Assembly: GCA_023053545.1 (NCBI GenBank)
Contig: JAKZAN010000004.1
Coordinates: 3,472,001 to 3,536,000, forward strand
Direction of reading: 5' to 3'
Length of the DNA stretch: 64,000 nt
Source: Lepidurus packardi
Lineage: Eukaryota; Arthropoda; Branchiopoda; Notostraca; Triopsidae
The number at the start of each line of letters is the position of its first letter. The first letter of the stretch is position 1. Made by a program: the position numbers and the translations under genes. A model generated the notes under the pieces. The model did no database searches and had not been told where the DNA came from. It was given only the letters and a program-made list of their open reading frames with translations. Of the stretch, positions 1-13,180 are shown piece by piece.

Positions 1-29
1 AAAATTACATGGATTAACAAGACTCTTTA

Positions 30-127
30 TAGTGTGTAGTAGTGTCCAAGTGAAAGTTTATGCGGGGAAGATACCCGTCCAATCAGTGCGACTTCGCCCC
101 TTTGCCCATTCACGTTTCATTGTTGGC
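30..127 (-). repeat. Dispersed MITE-like repeat, copy 1 (partner at 39.4-39.5 kb)
   Basis: This stretch matches the reverse complement of roughly 39,400-39,510. Shared blocks include AGTAGTGTCC, CCCGTCCAATCAG and GACTTCGCCCC, in the same order and spacing, followed by similar TTTCA..GTTG sequence. The 39.3 kb copy has the same sequence facing itself as an imperfect inverted repeat. This copy shows only one arm, so it is either partial or continues beyond the left window edge. Confidence 0.6.
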
Positions 128-3100
128 AGCATTTTTACACGGGCTCGGTGTAAACCTTGAACACTGGACTCGAATTTGAACACTTACTGTACAACGTGAA
201 AAGTTTCAACAATGAAAAATTCAATGAAATGACACCAAAAGATCAATGAAATGTCTTGTCCGAGTCAACCTAACAAGTGAGATCACAGGATCCTTTCCAG
301 TTACTTCAATAAAAGGAAGATTTCTGTCAAGAGGTCCAAACTAGTTTCTTTCCCATCTCAAAGTATATGTCAGTGTCACTTATACTCTAGCAAAACATTC
401 GTTAAAAACTGAAGTTACAATACCACAATTTCACTTTACAATATACGCAGGTTACTTGTATCATGAAATTTCTAGCATTACAAACACAAATATCGTAAAG
501 TAACACAAATATCACAAATATCACTCAAGAAACCGCACAAAATGACTACTTATATTAAATGTCAACACGGTTTAATGGCTTTTTTTAACAGACTGGGTCT
601 TGTCCGTTATAGCCATAAGTACTCATCTGTTTCATAAATTCTTTAGAATTAAAGTGTGAAATTATAACATCTGTAAAATTATACGTCAAAACGTACTACA
701 CTTTTCTCATTGCAACGCCGTCTCCTGTATTTATTTTGTAATATTAAAAATTCAACCTTAACTTACTCTCACTTATTATACAATGAAAACCGCTCAGCAT
801 GAAATCCAAGGGACCGAAATATTTTTTCGCGTTAAAAGATATGCGTGCTAACAGGTGCAAAAAAATAGTTAATAAAAAAACGGTCGTGATAACAGAGTTA
901 AAATTCAAGTTTATACTCGTACATTGACAGTCTATACGTTTTGAAGCACAAATAATACATTTTGAGCATTTCAACAGACTGTCAATAAAAATGAAATGCC
1001 TTGACTCCCTATAGACTGTTGGGGCGAGAAGGACACAAATTTGAACTTGAAGTCAGGGGTGTTGCTTAGGCTCTACAACCCTTCCCATTGGCAGAGGGAG
1101 ACGGTTGGTAAGAAGACAAAAGTATTTTGTCGTCCAAAAATATGTTGTCGCAACAAAACTATCTTGTCGTTCCTCCGAGACGCCTTTTCTTGTTTCATGT
1201 TAAAAGGAAACAAATGTATGGATTACACAGCGTTTTTCCGGACCGGAATACCATTTTGTGTTCATGGGTCTTTCGTGCTAAGCGGTTTCGTGTTAAACGG
1301 CTTTCACTGTATATCGAAACTTGAACAATTTTTGTACTTTTTCATACTTTTTTCATACAATTTTCATACTTTTGCAGTGTCTTTCCAAAAGATGTCTATC
1401 TAGAAGGTGTTACTAGCATACACTCTTCAATTGTGCCACATTTTACATTAACACTGTATCTTCTTTCAAGAATACCGCTAAAAAGCAAACAGAAAAGATT
1501 CCAACAGACGTATTGCTACATTCTTTAAAAGCCACTTGAAAATCCTCTCATAAAAGTGTCCGGTAGAAAATTCCCGATTCTAAACTTATGTAAACCATTT
1601 TCCTTCGATTAGGAAAAAATAAAAAAAACATCAACGTATAACAGGTTTCGGGTATTCAAATGGTAGGAAATTGTTCTCTTTGATAGTAGAATGCATACTC
1701 TCTTTTTTAGTCACAGTAGTTGATAAACCTCTTATATATAACTGAATCTCGCCAATCACTTCAAATAGCAAAGCATGGATAAGCGTAGATAGCCTGGCCT
1801 GGTAGATAGACCACTATTGCCTGGCGGTAAGCCATAAGAACAAAGTTAGAGGAATGTAATTATTGCGGCTTCCATGACCCCCCACACAAATACCCAACGC
1901 GAAAATCGAAAGAAAATAAGTTTTCCTTTTGTCGATCAATATCCGCTTTCCCGTTTCGGGGGTTTAAAACAGGTGAGAAACACATGGTTCACAGTCTTAA
2001 TTACTCGGCATGCTTTCGTTTTCTATCTACTGGTAACGGTCCAAAGGTACAGTACAAGCCGTCCAAAAACTGATAAAGAGCGTGGCCTCTCCAAAAGCCA
2101 CAAGTTCGCAGCAGGTATAACCAAACAGTCTGAATAGCTAGGGTTGTTCTTTTATGTTTCTTTCTCGAAATCGAAAACTCATTTCCCCCAAAGCTAGCTG
2201 CTTCTTCGTCTTCTACTACTACTTCTTGCTTAGAACCCCCGGAACCTTTGAAACGGAGGCAATAACAAGGATCTAACCCAAAAGAAAATCGATTTCCAAC
2301 TATCAGAAGAAGAATGGATATCCCCATCTAAGTATTTACGGCCCCGCGCGGACTTTGAATGGAAAAGTGTGAAAGGTAATACACGATGTGTATATACCTT
2401 TTTCTTCACCCAATCAAGACGAAGTAGCTTTTGGCAACGGTTCATCGGTTTTGGGGGGATTTCTTTTCGGTTTTTCCTTATTACGATTTTTTCATGAGAA
2501 TAGGAAAGAAAGTCCTTTACAATCAGTCCTTTCCGATACCTGAAGATGTACAAGCTTCTACACTTGTTCTTACTCTAAGGGAAATCTATAATCTACAATG
2601 TTTTAGTCACTCTATCAAAAGGCTTTTAAAGCTCCTCATTTTTATTTGTATTAAACAAAAAGAGGAGTACCAGAGCTAACCACATGCTGTTAGCTTATTT
2701 GGTTTTCAAATCCCCCGGCCAATTATTATTTACCTTATGAAACTAGAGGAATATCGGAGTCACGATTTTAAACGTGGCTCCTCTTACACTGCACTGCACG
2801 AAATATTAGACAAGCAGCGATCCAGAATTTTTGCAGCCCGAGTTTGTCTCTGGTGCTTTTCTGAGTTGAGTAAATTACCAATAACTCACGACTTGGGTTC
2901 AATTTTTTTTAACTAGCTTAGCCAAAGCCTCCCACCTTTGCCTTTAATGAATCTTAAGAGTTGTTCACAATCGAGTTACCTGAGCCTCTCTTTCGGAAAT
3001 TAAAAAAATAAAATAAGAAAGACTGCTACGGTCGAAATTGGGGGCGTGGCAAACCCGGAAAGGGATTTCCTATCTATCAAGTTTCGAAAGTGTTCTTGCT

Positions 3101-5556
3101 ATATTAAGGGATTTAACTTGACGCTTTGAGAAGTTTTTGCAGAAGTAATCTACACTCGGAAATTGCCTTAAAAACCGAGAAGAACATTTTAGTCTTGCAA
3201 GCAAAGTAAGTTGGACCCCCAAAAAATATCTTACAAAAAAACATTTTTCGAGCTTACTGACATTTTTCGATTTTACTGACTACTTTATATTAATTCGCAA
3301 CCTGAAATTGTTTCTTTGTTATTTAAGCATATGTCGTATAATTAACGAACTTATTGCTTTTTATTGGTAATTTAATTTTTCTTATTTATACTTCTTATTG
3401 TCCTATAATGTTTATTATATTTATAGCTAATTTAAGTTATTACTATTTTCTAGTTCACCTACTTATAGTATTATTACGCATATCTAACTCATTTTTATTA
3501 AATTGCCAAGCAAATTTAACTTAATTCACTTGAACTATCTCAATGTATACCAAGTCGTGTCTGGTATAGCAATTACCGTGTATTGGAAGTAAGCGTATTG
3601 CATTTCAAGCAAAATCGACCCCTCAACAAGTTTTCAGACCATTTATGTGAAAAACTTGTCGGACTCAACTGCAATTTGTCCAGATACTCACAAAAAGTAC
3701 CTTTTTGAGCTTCTTACAACTTATAATTGGTACATACATGCATTACAACTAATTCCGCAGGGAAATTGAAGTTTCTGCTACCTGATTTAGCACTGCAAAA
3801 CGAAAAAATAATAAAAACAACAAAAGAAAACACTCATAAGTCGTACAAAAGACGCCGATAGCATTTAGCTTAACGAAAAGGGCAAGTCTAATCCAATTCT
3901 TTCTTGCTCATACCTTACGACTGTGTAAATTTCTTTAGTCTTCTTTACGATGAATAATTAGCTTTGTTATGTCTTGTTGGGTCATGCGAAAATCACTGAC
4001 GGAGTGTTCGGCTTATTCTCCCATAACGAGGGAGTTTTGCCGCCCAAAGTTGGCTAAGGGTTAGTTGGGCATATATTAGCCCAACTTTAGCCAGTTTTAC
4101 TGGTAATTTCTGTGTGAAAAGTTAACCCAACGAGCCAAAGTTTTTCATGCGGACAATTGGCAGACCAAACAGGAACCTGTGCATACATACTCTTCTCTTA
4201 AGTATATAACAATTCCAAAGGGAAGGAAGCAAAAACCCTTTGTGCAAAGTTAAAAAGGGGAAAAAGTGATGCTCACCAACTCATTTGCATAAGGCAAGAT
4301 AATTATCTCTATGCTCACATGCACCGACAGCCTTCGCGTTCCTCTAGTTCAATGTAAGGTATAATTAAGCGCATTAGCTGTCTGGGGAAATCAAGCCTTG
4401 CAGTCCATAACTGCTGCGCAAAGAAACTCATTCTTAAAAGGAAAAACTTTAAAACATCTGCGGATGGACCAGGAAGGCCCCACAATAAAGAAAAAAAAAG
4501 GAAGGAGCTGCAGATAGGAAAATTACCACTCTTATTAGTTATTGTCGGTTTCTTATGGCAAAGTTTACGATCTTGTTTGAATTTCCAAAGAAGTAAAAAA
4601 AAAAAAGAAAAAAAAAGTTCATTCCCACAAAGTTTACAACGTTGAACTTATAAAAGTCCCAAGTCCAAAAAGTCTTTTGTCATGCAAATCCATTCATCTC
4701 ATCTTCATGTAAGCAATGTTTTGTCTTTTTCCGACTGTCTTTGGAAAATATACACTTGCGCTAAGAAAAACAACGCGCTAACAGGACATGAGGGGAATTC
4801 TGGCGCCACAAATTTGAGCCCAGTACGACCAACCGGTGTCTAAAGCACTCCAGTGCACTTTTTTCTTTTAAGGAAAAGAAAGCTTATTTAGGTATGCTAG
4901 GAGTGTTTGCAAAGTAATGAGATTGCCGCAAATGTTTCATTCGTTTAAAAAAAAAAAAGTTGCTGTAAATCTGCAAATGGAAGACATTGTTGAGACCAGG
5001 TTTTCTCGAGTTTCGGACAATCTGTGCTTTTTTTGCCCAGATAACTCATGGAAGCTTTCGCAGTACTCTCCGTTGCGTGACTTTGCAGAAGAGTTTGTTT
5101 CAGAAAAAAGTCTTTCTGTTTGAAGCCGCACTTCTAATTAACATTCACACGTGAAATTAATTCAGTGAAACTGGTGATATGCCATGAGTTACATCTCGTT
5201 CAGATGAAAGGAAATCTTCAAAGAAAGAGAATAGAAATAGAAAAGGGCAAAGAAAGTCTTCATAGCATTGGAAAAAAAATACGTAGAAGAGCTGCTGCTG
5301 ATTACTCGATCCGGCCAGAAACGGGGAGGCCAGTGGAATACTAAATTGCAGCCTGGCCTTCCTCGGTTCGCGAAAATATAGTGCACTTGAACGTACCCTA
5401 ACCACCAACGAAAAGCTTATCCATAAGGGAGCGCAGCAATTGTGATGTTTGTAGGAAATTCATCGCATACTTCCCCAAAAGCCAATGTAAAAAAATAATC
5501 TATAACAGAGGTTAAGCTACCATAGCTTACATAAACGGGGAACTGTACCCCATTGT

Positions 5557-5583
5557 TTTTTTTAACCTTTCAGGTTAAAAAAA
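5557..5583. repeat. Short A/T hairpin
   Basis: TTTTTTTAACC and GGTTAAAAAAA form a perfect 11 bp inverted repeat around a 5 base loop. Just upstream, GGGG and CCCC flank 7 bases and could pair as well. No gene lies near, so this is probably chance low-complexity sequence or a repeat remnant. Confidence 0.4.
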
Positions 5584-6930
5584 CGCAATTTTTTCCACAA
5601 TGAAACATTATCTGCCAATAAAATATTGTAAGAAATTACGATTACAAAAATGTATGAGTTTAAATTATAGATGGACAGCATACGGAGGCATTCTACGACA
5701 CAACTTTGTATAATTAAAGCAGAAAAATTGCAATAGACATAACAAGGAATAGTGTGCTACAATTTACGCCCGATGAAATAGAATCATCCCTTTTTACAGT
5801 GTATCGCCCCTACATGGTCGCAGGAGATTCATTAACTTCTTAAACCGTGGCTTGTTGTCTGTGCCGATAAAGAATCGCACTTTGAACCAGGAGAATATAT
5901 GTGCACTTAAGACACACGAGTTGGGGTGTCTAAATTGCGGTAGTTTTCTGCACGTGTGCACGCAAAGCATCCAGTCTAGACTGTGCGATAAGTTTAAGTG
6001 ACCAAAAGGGTCCAAAAAGACTACTCCATTCAAACGACAATCGCACACTTGGTTTCATTTTATCATAAAAGCTGTGCAGAAAGCCAAAATTTTTAGGAAA
6101 TAAGGATCTCATATAACCGTGAAACTTAAAAGTTTAAGCCATAGACAAAGTACACAAAAAGTTTATCCAGGTTTAAGAAGGCAAATAATGTCGTATAAGA
6201 GTGTGATTTAACGGAAGTTGAATTCGTTATTTTCTTGAACACTGGCTAGGATATTGTGAAATGTTAGGGACGGATCAATAAAACTAAGCATGCAATAAAT
6301 ATAAAGCTGCATATATTTCAAAATAAGAGCAGTCTAGCATAGCGGAGCACCTTTGAACAGACTCTTTCTTGGAAGTAAACCTGAAAGAAAACCCACAGGT
6401 CAGTTTTGAAACCTCAATTTCCCCCCCAAATTGGCAAACTAAAGCGAAAACCTAGCGGAAAAGGTGGTTTCTAATTGTCTATCTTCTGGCAAAGTCCTTT
6501 TTTCTGGACAATGTCAAGGAACACCTTTCCATGTTCTGACTGATGTTGACCGAAATTCCCCATTAGAAGAAGTATACCTCAGGTCCAGCTATTCCTCAGT
6601 AAGGCTCCCGTTTATAGCTTAGCTCGGTACAGGTCATTTACCACAGTAAATAGGTTTCCACTAGCATGGGGAATTTCGGCGCAACGTTTCTGAAATTTCT
6701 CGTCAAAATCAATATATTTCACGCAAAAATGCACGGACAGTAAAGTTTAATCATACGACTAGCTTCTACCAACTCAAACACATTTTGTTTCCATGTATAA
6801 TACAATAGTAGTAAGCAAATTAAGTTTTCAACTACGTGACATTGAAAAAAATTTCCTTGGTTGTACACTGGTAATTAAAAAGTGAAAAGTAAGGCATACA
6901 TTGGCTTCAAATATGACAGGAAAAAACAAA

Positions 6931-7154
6931 TATTTCGAGAAATCTTTTTCTGAAAGTTTACCTAATTAGCTTGGGAGATTGTGCTGCTAAAGCAAACTGT
7001 GGTAATAAACTGTGCTTTTCAAGAGTAAAACAAACGTCAAAAACTTGCCGATAATTATCTATCTATTTCTGTATTCACTTTCTTACGCAAGGCTTATACA
7101 AAACAATAACAAACGTCAGCGCCATCTGCGACTGTTTCGTCTCAATAAGCTAAG
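6931..7154 (+). repeat. Dispersed repeat family B, copy 1
   Basis: About 220 bp that reappear, diverged and inverted, at 43,389-43,606. Shared blocks in order include TTTCGAGAAATCTT, GAAAGTTT, ATTGTGCTGCTA, CTTTCTTACGCAAGGCTT, ACAAAACAATAA, GCCATCTG and AATAAGCTAAG. No open reading frame spans it. It looks like a non-autonomous mobile repeat of unknown class. Confidence 0.7.
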
Positions 7155-9963
7155 ATCATACAGGAGCCTGGCCTAAGCAGCTTTTGCTACCAAAACTGTC
7201 AGATTCGCGACTTTCCAAAATGTGTTAAAAAAAAGGCACAAAGTGTCCATCTAAAACCTTTAAATGAGAGCTTTAGGTCCTTTTAAGAGATCAAGTCGGC
7301 AGCTGTGCAGTCTCATGTGAAATCATTGAAGGTGCTAAAGGCTAAACCCTGGCAAAAACTCGAATCGTGTGTTTTGCCTGAGAAAAGAGGGGAATTTAAA
7401 CGTGGCATTTAAAAAGAAACAAGAAAATTTTCGGATGTGTAGTGTAAACTGTCAGCACCGGCGTCGTTAAACCCCAAACCAGAAATGTCTCTAGTGTAAG
7501 ACTTACTTCTTTATTGCTTTTTTTTATACACTGTTTTTTTTTTCTATAGGTTCAAGCCAAATTATATAAACGTAAAAATTATGACAAAGCTGTTGCGCTT
7601 GGAAGAGTTTTACACCAAAAAGGGGGCTGGCGCAGAGTTAAGACTCTTCCTGGCTAAATTAGAGGCTGTGAAAATGCTCGGACCAAGTGGATGATGACAG
7701 ACTTGCGTTCTTAGCTTCTTTTCTTCTTTCTATTTCTTAAGGAAAAATCCCCCCCAAAAAAACCCTAACCCGTCTGTGCCAACGACCACCAGCATTTTCC
7801 AACTAATAATTCTTTCTATTCTCCCCCCTCTCCAATTTTCGTCGTCTGTTTTAACTAAAATTTAATTATAAATATTACATTTCTTTTACAGGTAAAGTTA
7901 ACAACACCGATCATAGTTTTAGGCTTCTATAGTAATTAATTCAGAGTTATTGCTATATTTATAAATAATTAGTAACACAACGATTCTTTCAATCTATCAA
8001 TATTTTCATTTTATTATGTATACCAAATTTCCAATCCGTCTCTTCAAATCTCCCATTAGATGGTCTCTTTGCCCCCTTTGAGGAGTTATTGGGGAGTTTG
8101 TGCGCAGAGGAAGAGACGATGGCTTAAACAGGAAACCAAATTCCCCCGTTTTTCGCGTCCATCTGTGGCTTTTCTCTGCCGAAATATACAGTACTAATAC
8201 ACGATAGTTTCAATTGTCCGAAATGCTACATTTGGGTTCTGTTTGTCGCTCCATGTCTTTTGAGGGTTTCGAATAGGGTTTACATTTTCTCGTCTGCGCA
8301 CTTTTGGCTGCTAGCACTTGTTAAGTCAGGTGGTGCTCTATGATTAGCACCCATTCCCGCCTGCCCATGCTTACCTTACTCACACAATGGGCGTTCATGC
8401 TAAGTGGCGCGGAAAGCTTGAACAGCACCTTTAGATCCCGCGAGTTCCGCCGCCATCATGTTGCCATCACCATCAGCTTTACGGATCATCTATAACTTCT
8501 TCTTCATCCTCTTCTTCTTCTCTCTCACTCTTGTCTGGCTCGGACTCTTCGCCCATAACTATCTTGATGGTTAGTTAGTATGTGTGTGTCCGTGTCTGTA
8601 CGCGTAAGAGCAATCAATCCGGCTCCCTAAACTTTTTCTTTTTATCTTTATTCTATTTTTACATTTCACTTTCCCTTCATAAAACTTCACAAAAGAAGAA
8701 AAAAAAGGAACAAAAAAGGACGCACTCTATTATTTATTCAAGCTAAAGTTATGGAACGAGAATGCGAGATGGATATCCTAATTAAAGGGGACGTTTTTTC
8801 TGTCTCTCTTAGGATTTCGATTCCCCCTGAACCCTCCGAAGTCAAAACTCGCAAGTCAAAAGAAGACGAGAGAAAACTTGCGAAACAAAGGGAAATACAC
8901 ATAAAATAAAAACAAAAGAAGCCCTATACGCATCCGGGATCACTGATGTCAGATTCAATATTTCAGACTCAATGATATAACTCGATTCTACCCTCGTAAG
9001 TAATTATAATGTTACTTCAATGATTTGTGGAATATATCAGGCATTCCTTGTCCGTGAAAGAACGTCAGGACCCATTAAAAGGATGTCCCTGCAATTTCCG
9101 GCCACTTTTGTTGAACTCAACGCTCACATCCGAGTTCTTTGCACTTGATTCATCAGAAACCCACCCATTTAGTTCTGTGTCCATTTCAGGCTTCGGAAGA
9201 GAAAAACGCTCCACTTGGTCTCTTTTCTAGTGAGGAGCAATTCTACTGGGGACGGACGACAGTTGGACAAAAGCAATTTGAAAGACACCCTAATTAAAAG
9301 TCATGGAGCAATTAGTGATCTCTACTCAATGGACACGTCAAAAGACGATTCCCATTTCCGCGTCCCTTATTCTCTCCCTCCAAGTCGTCACGGACTTGTG
9401 ACAAGCTCTGTATAGTACAGTGCAGTGTCACACAAAGGTGTCAACGATGAGACGACAGCTTTCTTTAAAGCCAAGCGAAAGCTCTGGGACCACAAAAAAA
9501 GGGCGAAGGAATGAGCAAAAAGCCTCCGAGTTAAAAGGGAAGCTCAGGTTTTTGATGGAAGCTGCAAGCACACTCGACTCCCAAGTTTTGGTGCGGGACC
9601 TGTCATTCGGCAAAAACGTGTCATTCTTTCTGTGACAGTTGGCTCTCCCCCTCTCCTTTCTCCTGTCCTATGGACATTGACAACGACAGCGAGTCTAACA
9701 AGTTTCCTGGGACTTTACCGTCAGTCCATGAGACAAATCTTTGACGAGTTAGACGCCACTTTTGGACACGATTTTTTCCGTCTCAGTTCTCAGAACCCAG
9801 TTCTCGTGATCCATATATGAGCTTTTAATCAGGAAATGTTGCACTCTAAAGGACCTTTGTTAAGCGTTCAACTACAGGACAGCCTTAGATCTACAAACGC
9901 CTTTAGCTACTGATGGGAGATTTATATTACGCTCAAGAAAAACATACTGTCAATGACACAACG
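7155..9963. other. Gene-free stretch
   Basis: No supported gene. A somewhat GC-richer patch near 8330-8580 contains a 38-codon hydrophobic reading frame at 8458-8571 that ends beside a GTTAGT splice-donor-like site (see findings), but nothing links it to other exons. The chain of short forward frames between 9027 and 9820 has no recognisable domain. Confidence 0.5.
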
Positions 9964-10052
9964 TAATGGGAAAATAACTCAAACAAATGAAAACTTTCTC
10001 AAGCCTTAACGGTTTATGAAAGTTTTCATTTGTTTGAGTTATTTTCCCATTA
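9964..10052. repeat. Perfect 35 bp inverted repeat (long hairpin)
   Basis: Left arm 9964-9998 begins TAATGGGAAAATAACTC and right arm 10018-10052 is its exact reverse complement; they are separated by a 19 base loop. As RNA from either strand this would fold into a 35 bp uninterrupted stem. It could be a miniature transposon made almost only of terminal repeats, or a hairpin RNA source. No clear target duplication flanks it. Confidence 0.85.
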
Positions 10053-13000
10053 AACATTTAAGAATCTTCTTAATAAGGAAATGGACCGAGCAGCGCCCAA
10101 TGAAAAGTACTAAAATAGCTTATTTATATAATTATAAATTAAATCCATATTTTCTCAATTTCCGTATTTTGTTCACTGCAAAAAGTTAATTTTTTGGGGC
10201 CTCGGAAAGTACCTCCCTGGTACCTTGCATGCCTATCAAACGGACTTAAAATACGATTTTTTGTAGATAAGTTATTATTAAAATTGTTACAATTACAAAT
10301 AAAGTAGTTCTAAACTGCTTTATAGGAATTGCCAAAGAAGAAGGTAAGGTAGAGGACATATTTCAGGGCAGGGGACATATAGGCATGGATGCATTGCATT
10401 ACTCTTCTTTAGTTTTCATTGTTGAGCCACTGTGAGCAAAAGGATCAACAGAGGCAGTGTCTCACAATGAAAATTAAATAAGCATTAGATTCAATACGAG
10501 ACATTCATCTACTATATTGTAAAGTTGAAAAACTAAGAAATTAAAACTACTAGTATTTTCACTGTGCCCTCAACTTTGTAAAAGCAAAGTCCATTCCATT
10601 GGCAGACCCGCCGAAACCGAGTCAATAATCCCATAAGAAATGAGGGGGCAGGAGTAGGATGGATTGGCCTAATGTATTATTCATTTAACCCGGACGGGTC
10701 TGTACACCTTATAGCAGACGTAAAGGTTCAGACTCTTTCCACATGGCCAGAACCTAGTTTTGAAAAAGATTGATACGCAAACACACACACACACACACAT
10801 ACGCTCCCGAGGTTCCCTCCGGTGTTTTTTCCTTTGCTTATTTTTCTTACCTGGATTCTTAAAAACTATATTTGAGAGCCTTTCAGTCCAAATAACAAAA
10901 CTAAATAACTATAATCCAAAAGATGTCAGTGAAAAAACACATTTATTAAAAGAGCCTGGACCTAAAGTCAAGCATATCATAAAGAGCTTTAGAAATAAAC
11001 CGTTTATTAGTTCTAAAAAAAAACGATGCTGTCCGAATACCTTCAACGTGCGTTTTGGCGATAGTTTGAATTATAAGCTGAATTTAGTTGACTTGGCCGC
11101 GCCTTGGCTTCCAGTCGGGGCAGCATTGACCAGTAACAAGCCTAAGAAAAACCACAAGCTATGACTTTTTTCTTTCTCTTCTATCCATCCACCAAAGACC
11201 GGTTCCTCTTCTTGCATACTTAACGAGATTTTGGCTTCGTGTAAAGAACGTTACAACCTCAACAAGGATATGCCAAATGCAGCCACAGAGCCATCAACCT
11301 TTTTGCTTTGGCTTCGGTGTTGGAAGCCAAACAGAAAAGAAAAGAAACAAATTCCAAAAACGAAAGAAAAAAAAAGCGAGCAAAAAGGGCAACAGCAAAC
11401 TCGCGACTAATGCGGGATACCCCAACGGCAATGCATGGAAATACGATTCCCTTTTTTTGTCGGAAGTTTCGCGGACCTAAAAGTCGCCATATAAGTTGAC
11501 CAAAAAAAGGGACATTCCCAAAACACGGAAACTTAATACTAATGAGGGCCATTAACGTGATGACGAAGGGCAAGAATGGACACTGGAACACGTTACTTTG
11601 GTACAAGAAGGGGGGTTGGGGACACTTAATTATCCTAACTCTTGCAACATCCTTATATTCCATAATACTCAATACCTGAAATATAAAGTAAAATAAAAAA
11701 AAAATTGGACACGTTCTGCTAGGAAATTGGAGGAAAGGGGGGGGGGGGGGAGAGGACATGCACTACTTGGGGGATTGTCACGGGGAAGTAAACTCGATAG
11801 AAAATCACTACACAATCTCTGGCAATCAGCTTTTCCGCTTTCTTATTCCCAGCAACATCACCTTCTTCCTTCTTAGCGCTGCCGAAGAATTTAGCGGTAG
11901 AGTTAGCGCTTTTCCTATATACTGGTGTATATAAGCGGATTCCGTGTGCACTGGCGAGTGTCACACGGAAGAGAGAAATTCCATATATAGAGAACCCTTC
12001 CCGGAAAATTCCGTACACGAAGTTACAGATTTAGCTGCACTTCACGGGCCAGCGGAGAAAATGCGGTGACAAGTAAGCAGTTCCAATAAGACTTTCTTTA
12101 CGTCTTATTTTTAGTTGCTTTTTCTTCTTCTCGCCCAAACAATCTCCGGATTGCTGACTCCGGAAAAAATTACAGATAAGAATGACACCTATTGAGTCTC
12201 ATGCTGACGCTTCTCTTTTTTTTTCTATGCGTCTTGTAAATCTGCTAAGAATAACAAAATGAAGTCCATTTAGCCGCTCATTCAGAGATAAAAAAAATTG
12301 TTTCAAAAAAGCTTATTTCAAACAGCTGACTTGGAAAACTAGCAGGTTCCGTGCCAGCAGAGGAATATAAAAAAATTAGGTAGCATACGCCTCGGCTATT
12401 GCGACAAGATTTCTTAAATATTTCTGAAGAAATTTTAGGTTTTGGAAGTTCCTTCCCTTAGGTATAGTTTTGTATGTATAGTATCTTAGATGTAGTAAAC
12501 ATCCTGATCAAGCTTAAAGGTTTCGATGCAAGTAAGTTTATTTTCAACCAAATTTACGGATCGATTCAAAATTTTAAAGATCGAAGCGTTTACATTTACA
12601 GACAATACTATATGGTGTAGCTACACAATGTTGTTGTATTTTTACCTGATAAAATCAAGTTTAGCATCAGATTACTATTAATTGGATCTTTGGTCTCGTT
12701 TCGGTGATCTTAATTAAAGCAGGCATGTAACTTAATGGAGACAAAAAAAAAATCCCCCCCAACAACGCCTCAATTTGTCACGCCGTCCAGCAAGTTAACG
12801 ATAGGAAACGCTAGCAGCGAGTAGTGAGCGTGGTAATAACTCGCATTATTAGATCTAACAAGAAGAAGACCTTGTTTCGTTACGCTTTTTCCTGCCCCGA
12901 CTCGCACAATGAAAGGAGATTGGGAATTATGTCCTCAGGAAAAACGAGCTATAGACACCTGTCTCTTAATGCAAAGAAATAAAACCTAAAACTTAAAAAC

Positions 13001-13110
13001 GCAGCCCCCTTCCTTTGCTTATAACCCTGTTGATAATAGCCTTAATACAACATAAAACTGAGAAAAGAAAAGTTCCAAACTACAGGCCAAAGCACGCAAC
13101 TTGTCCTGGG
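10053..13110. other. Gene-free stretch with simple repeats
   Basis: No supported gene. It holds a short (AC)n microsatellite at about 10,780-10,799 and a run of G at about 11,738-11,752. The longest frame, 166 codons on the minus strand at 11,259-11,759, is low-complexity and phenylalanine-rich and gives no domain. Confidence 0.55.
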
Positions 13111-13180
13111 ACTGAGCTATGCACGGCCGGTTAGCCTATGCATAGGCTAAGCAACGCTAACCGCCCGTGCATAGGTCAGT
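13111..13180. repeat. 25 bp imperfect inverted repeat, MITE-like
   Basis: ACTGAGCTATGCACGGCCGG at 13,111 pairs with the reverse complement of sequence ending GTGCATAGGTCAGT at 13,180. The two 25 bp arms differ at two positions. The 20 base centre contains the further palindrome CTATGCATAG. The unit is more GC-rich than its surroundings, so it looks inserted. Confidence 0.7.

Larger units (their letters stand above)
1..6930. other. Gene-free AT-rich stretch
   Basis: No reading frame here resembles a known protein; the open frames are short, overlap on both strands and lack splice-linked continuation. The stretch is AT-rich with many homopolymer runs. The only repeats I can support are the element copy at 30-127 and the small A/T-rich hairpin at 5557-5583. 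Unrecognised non-coding exons or enhancers could be present but nothing in the sequence marks them. Confidence 0.6.

Noticed and set aside
9027-9820. Chain of four forward frames
   Set aside because: Looked like fragments of one gene, but none resembles a known protein and no consistent splice sites join them.
11259-11759. 166-codon frame on the minus strand
   Set aside because: Phenylalanine- and proline-rich low-complexity product caused by T and C runs; no domain, and competing frames on the other strand.
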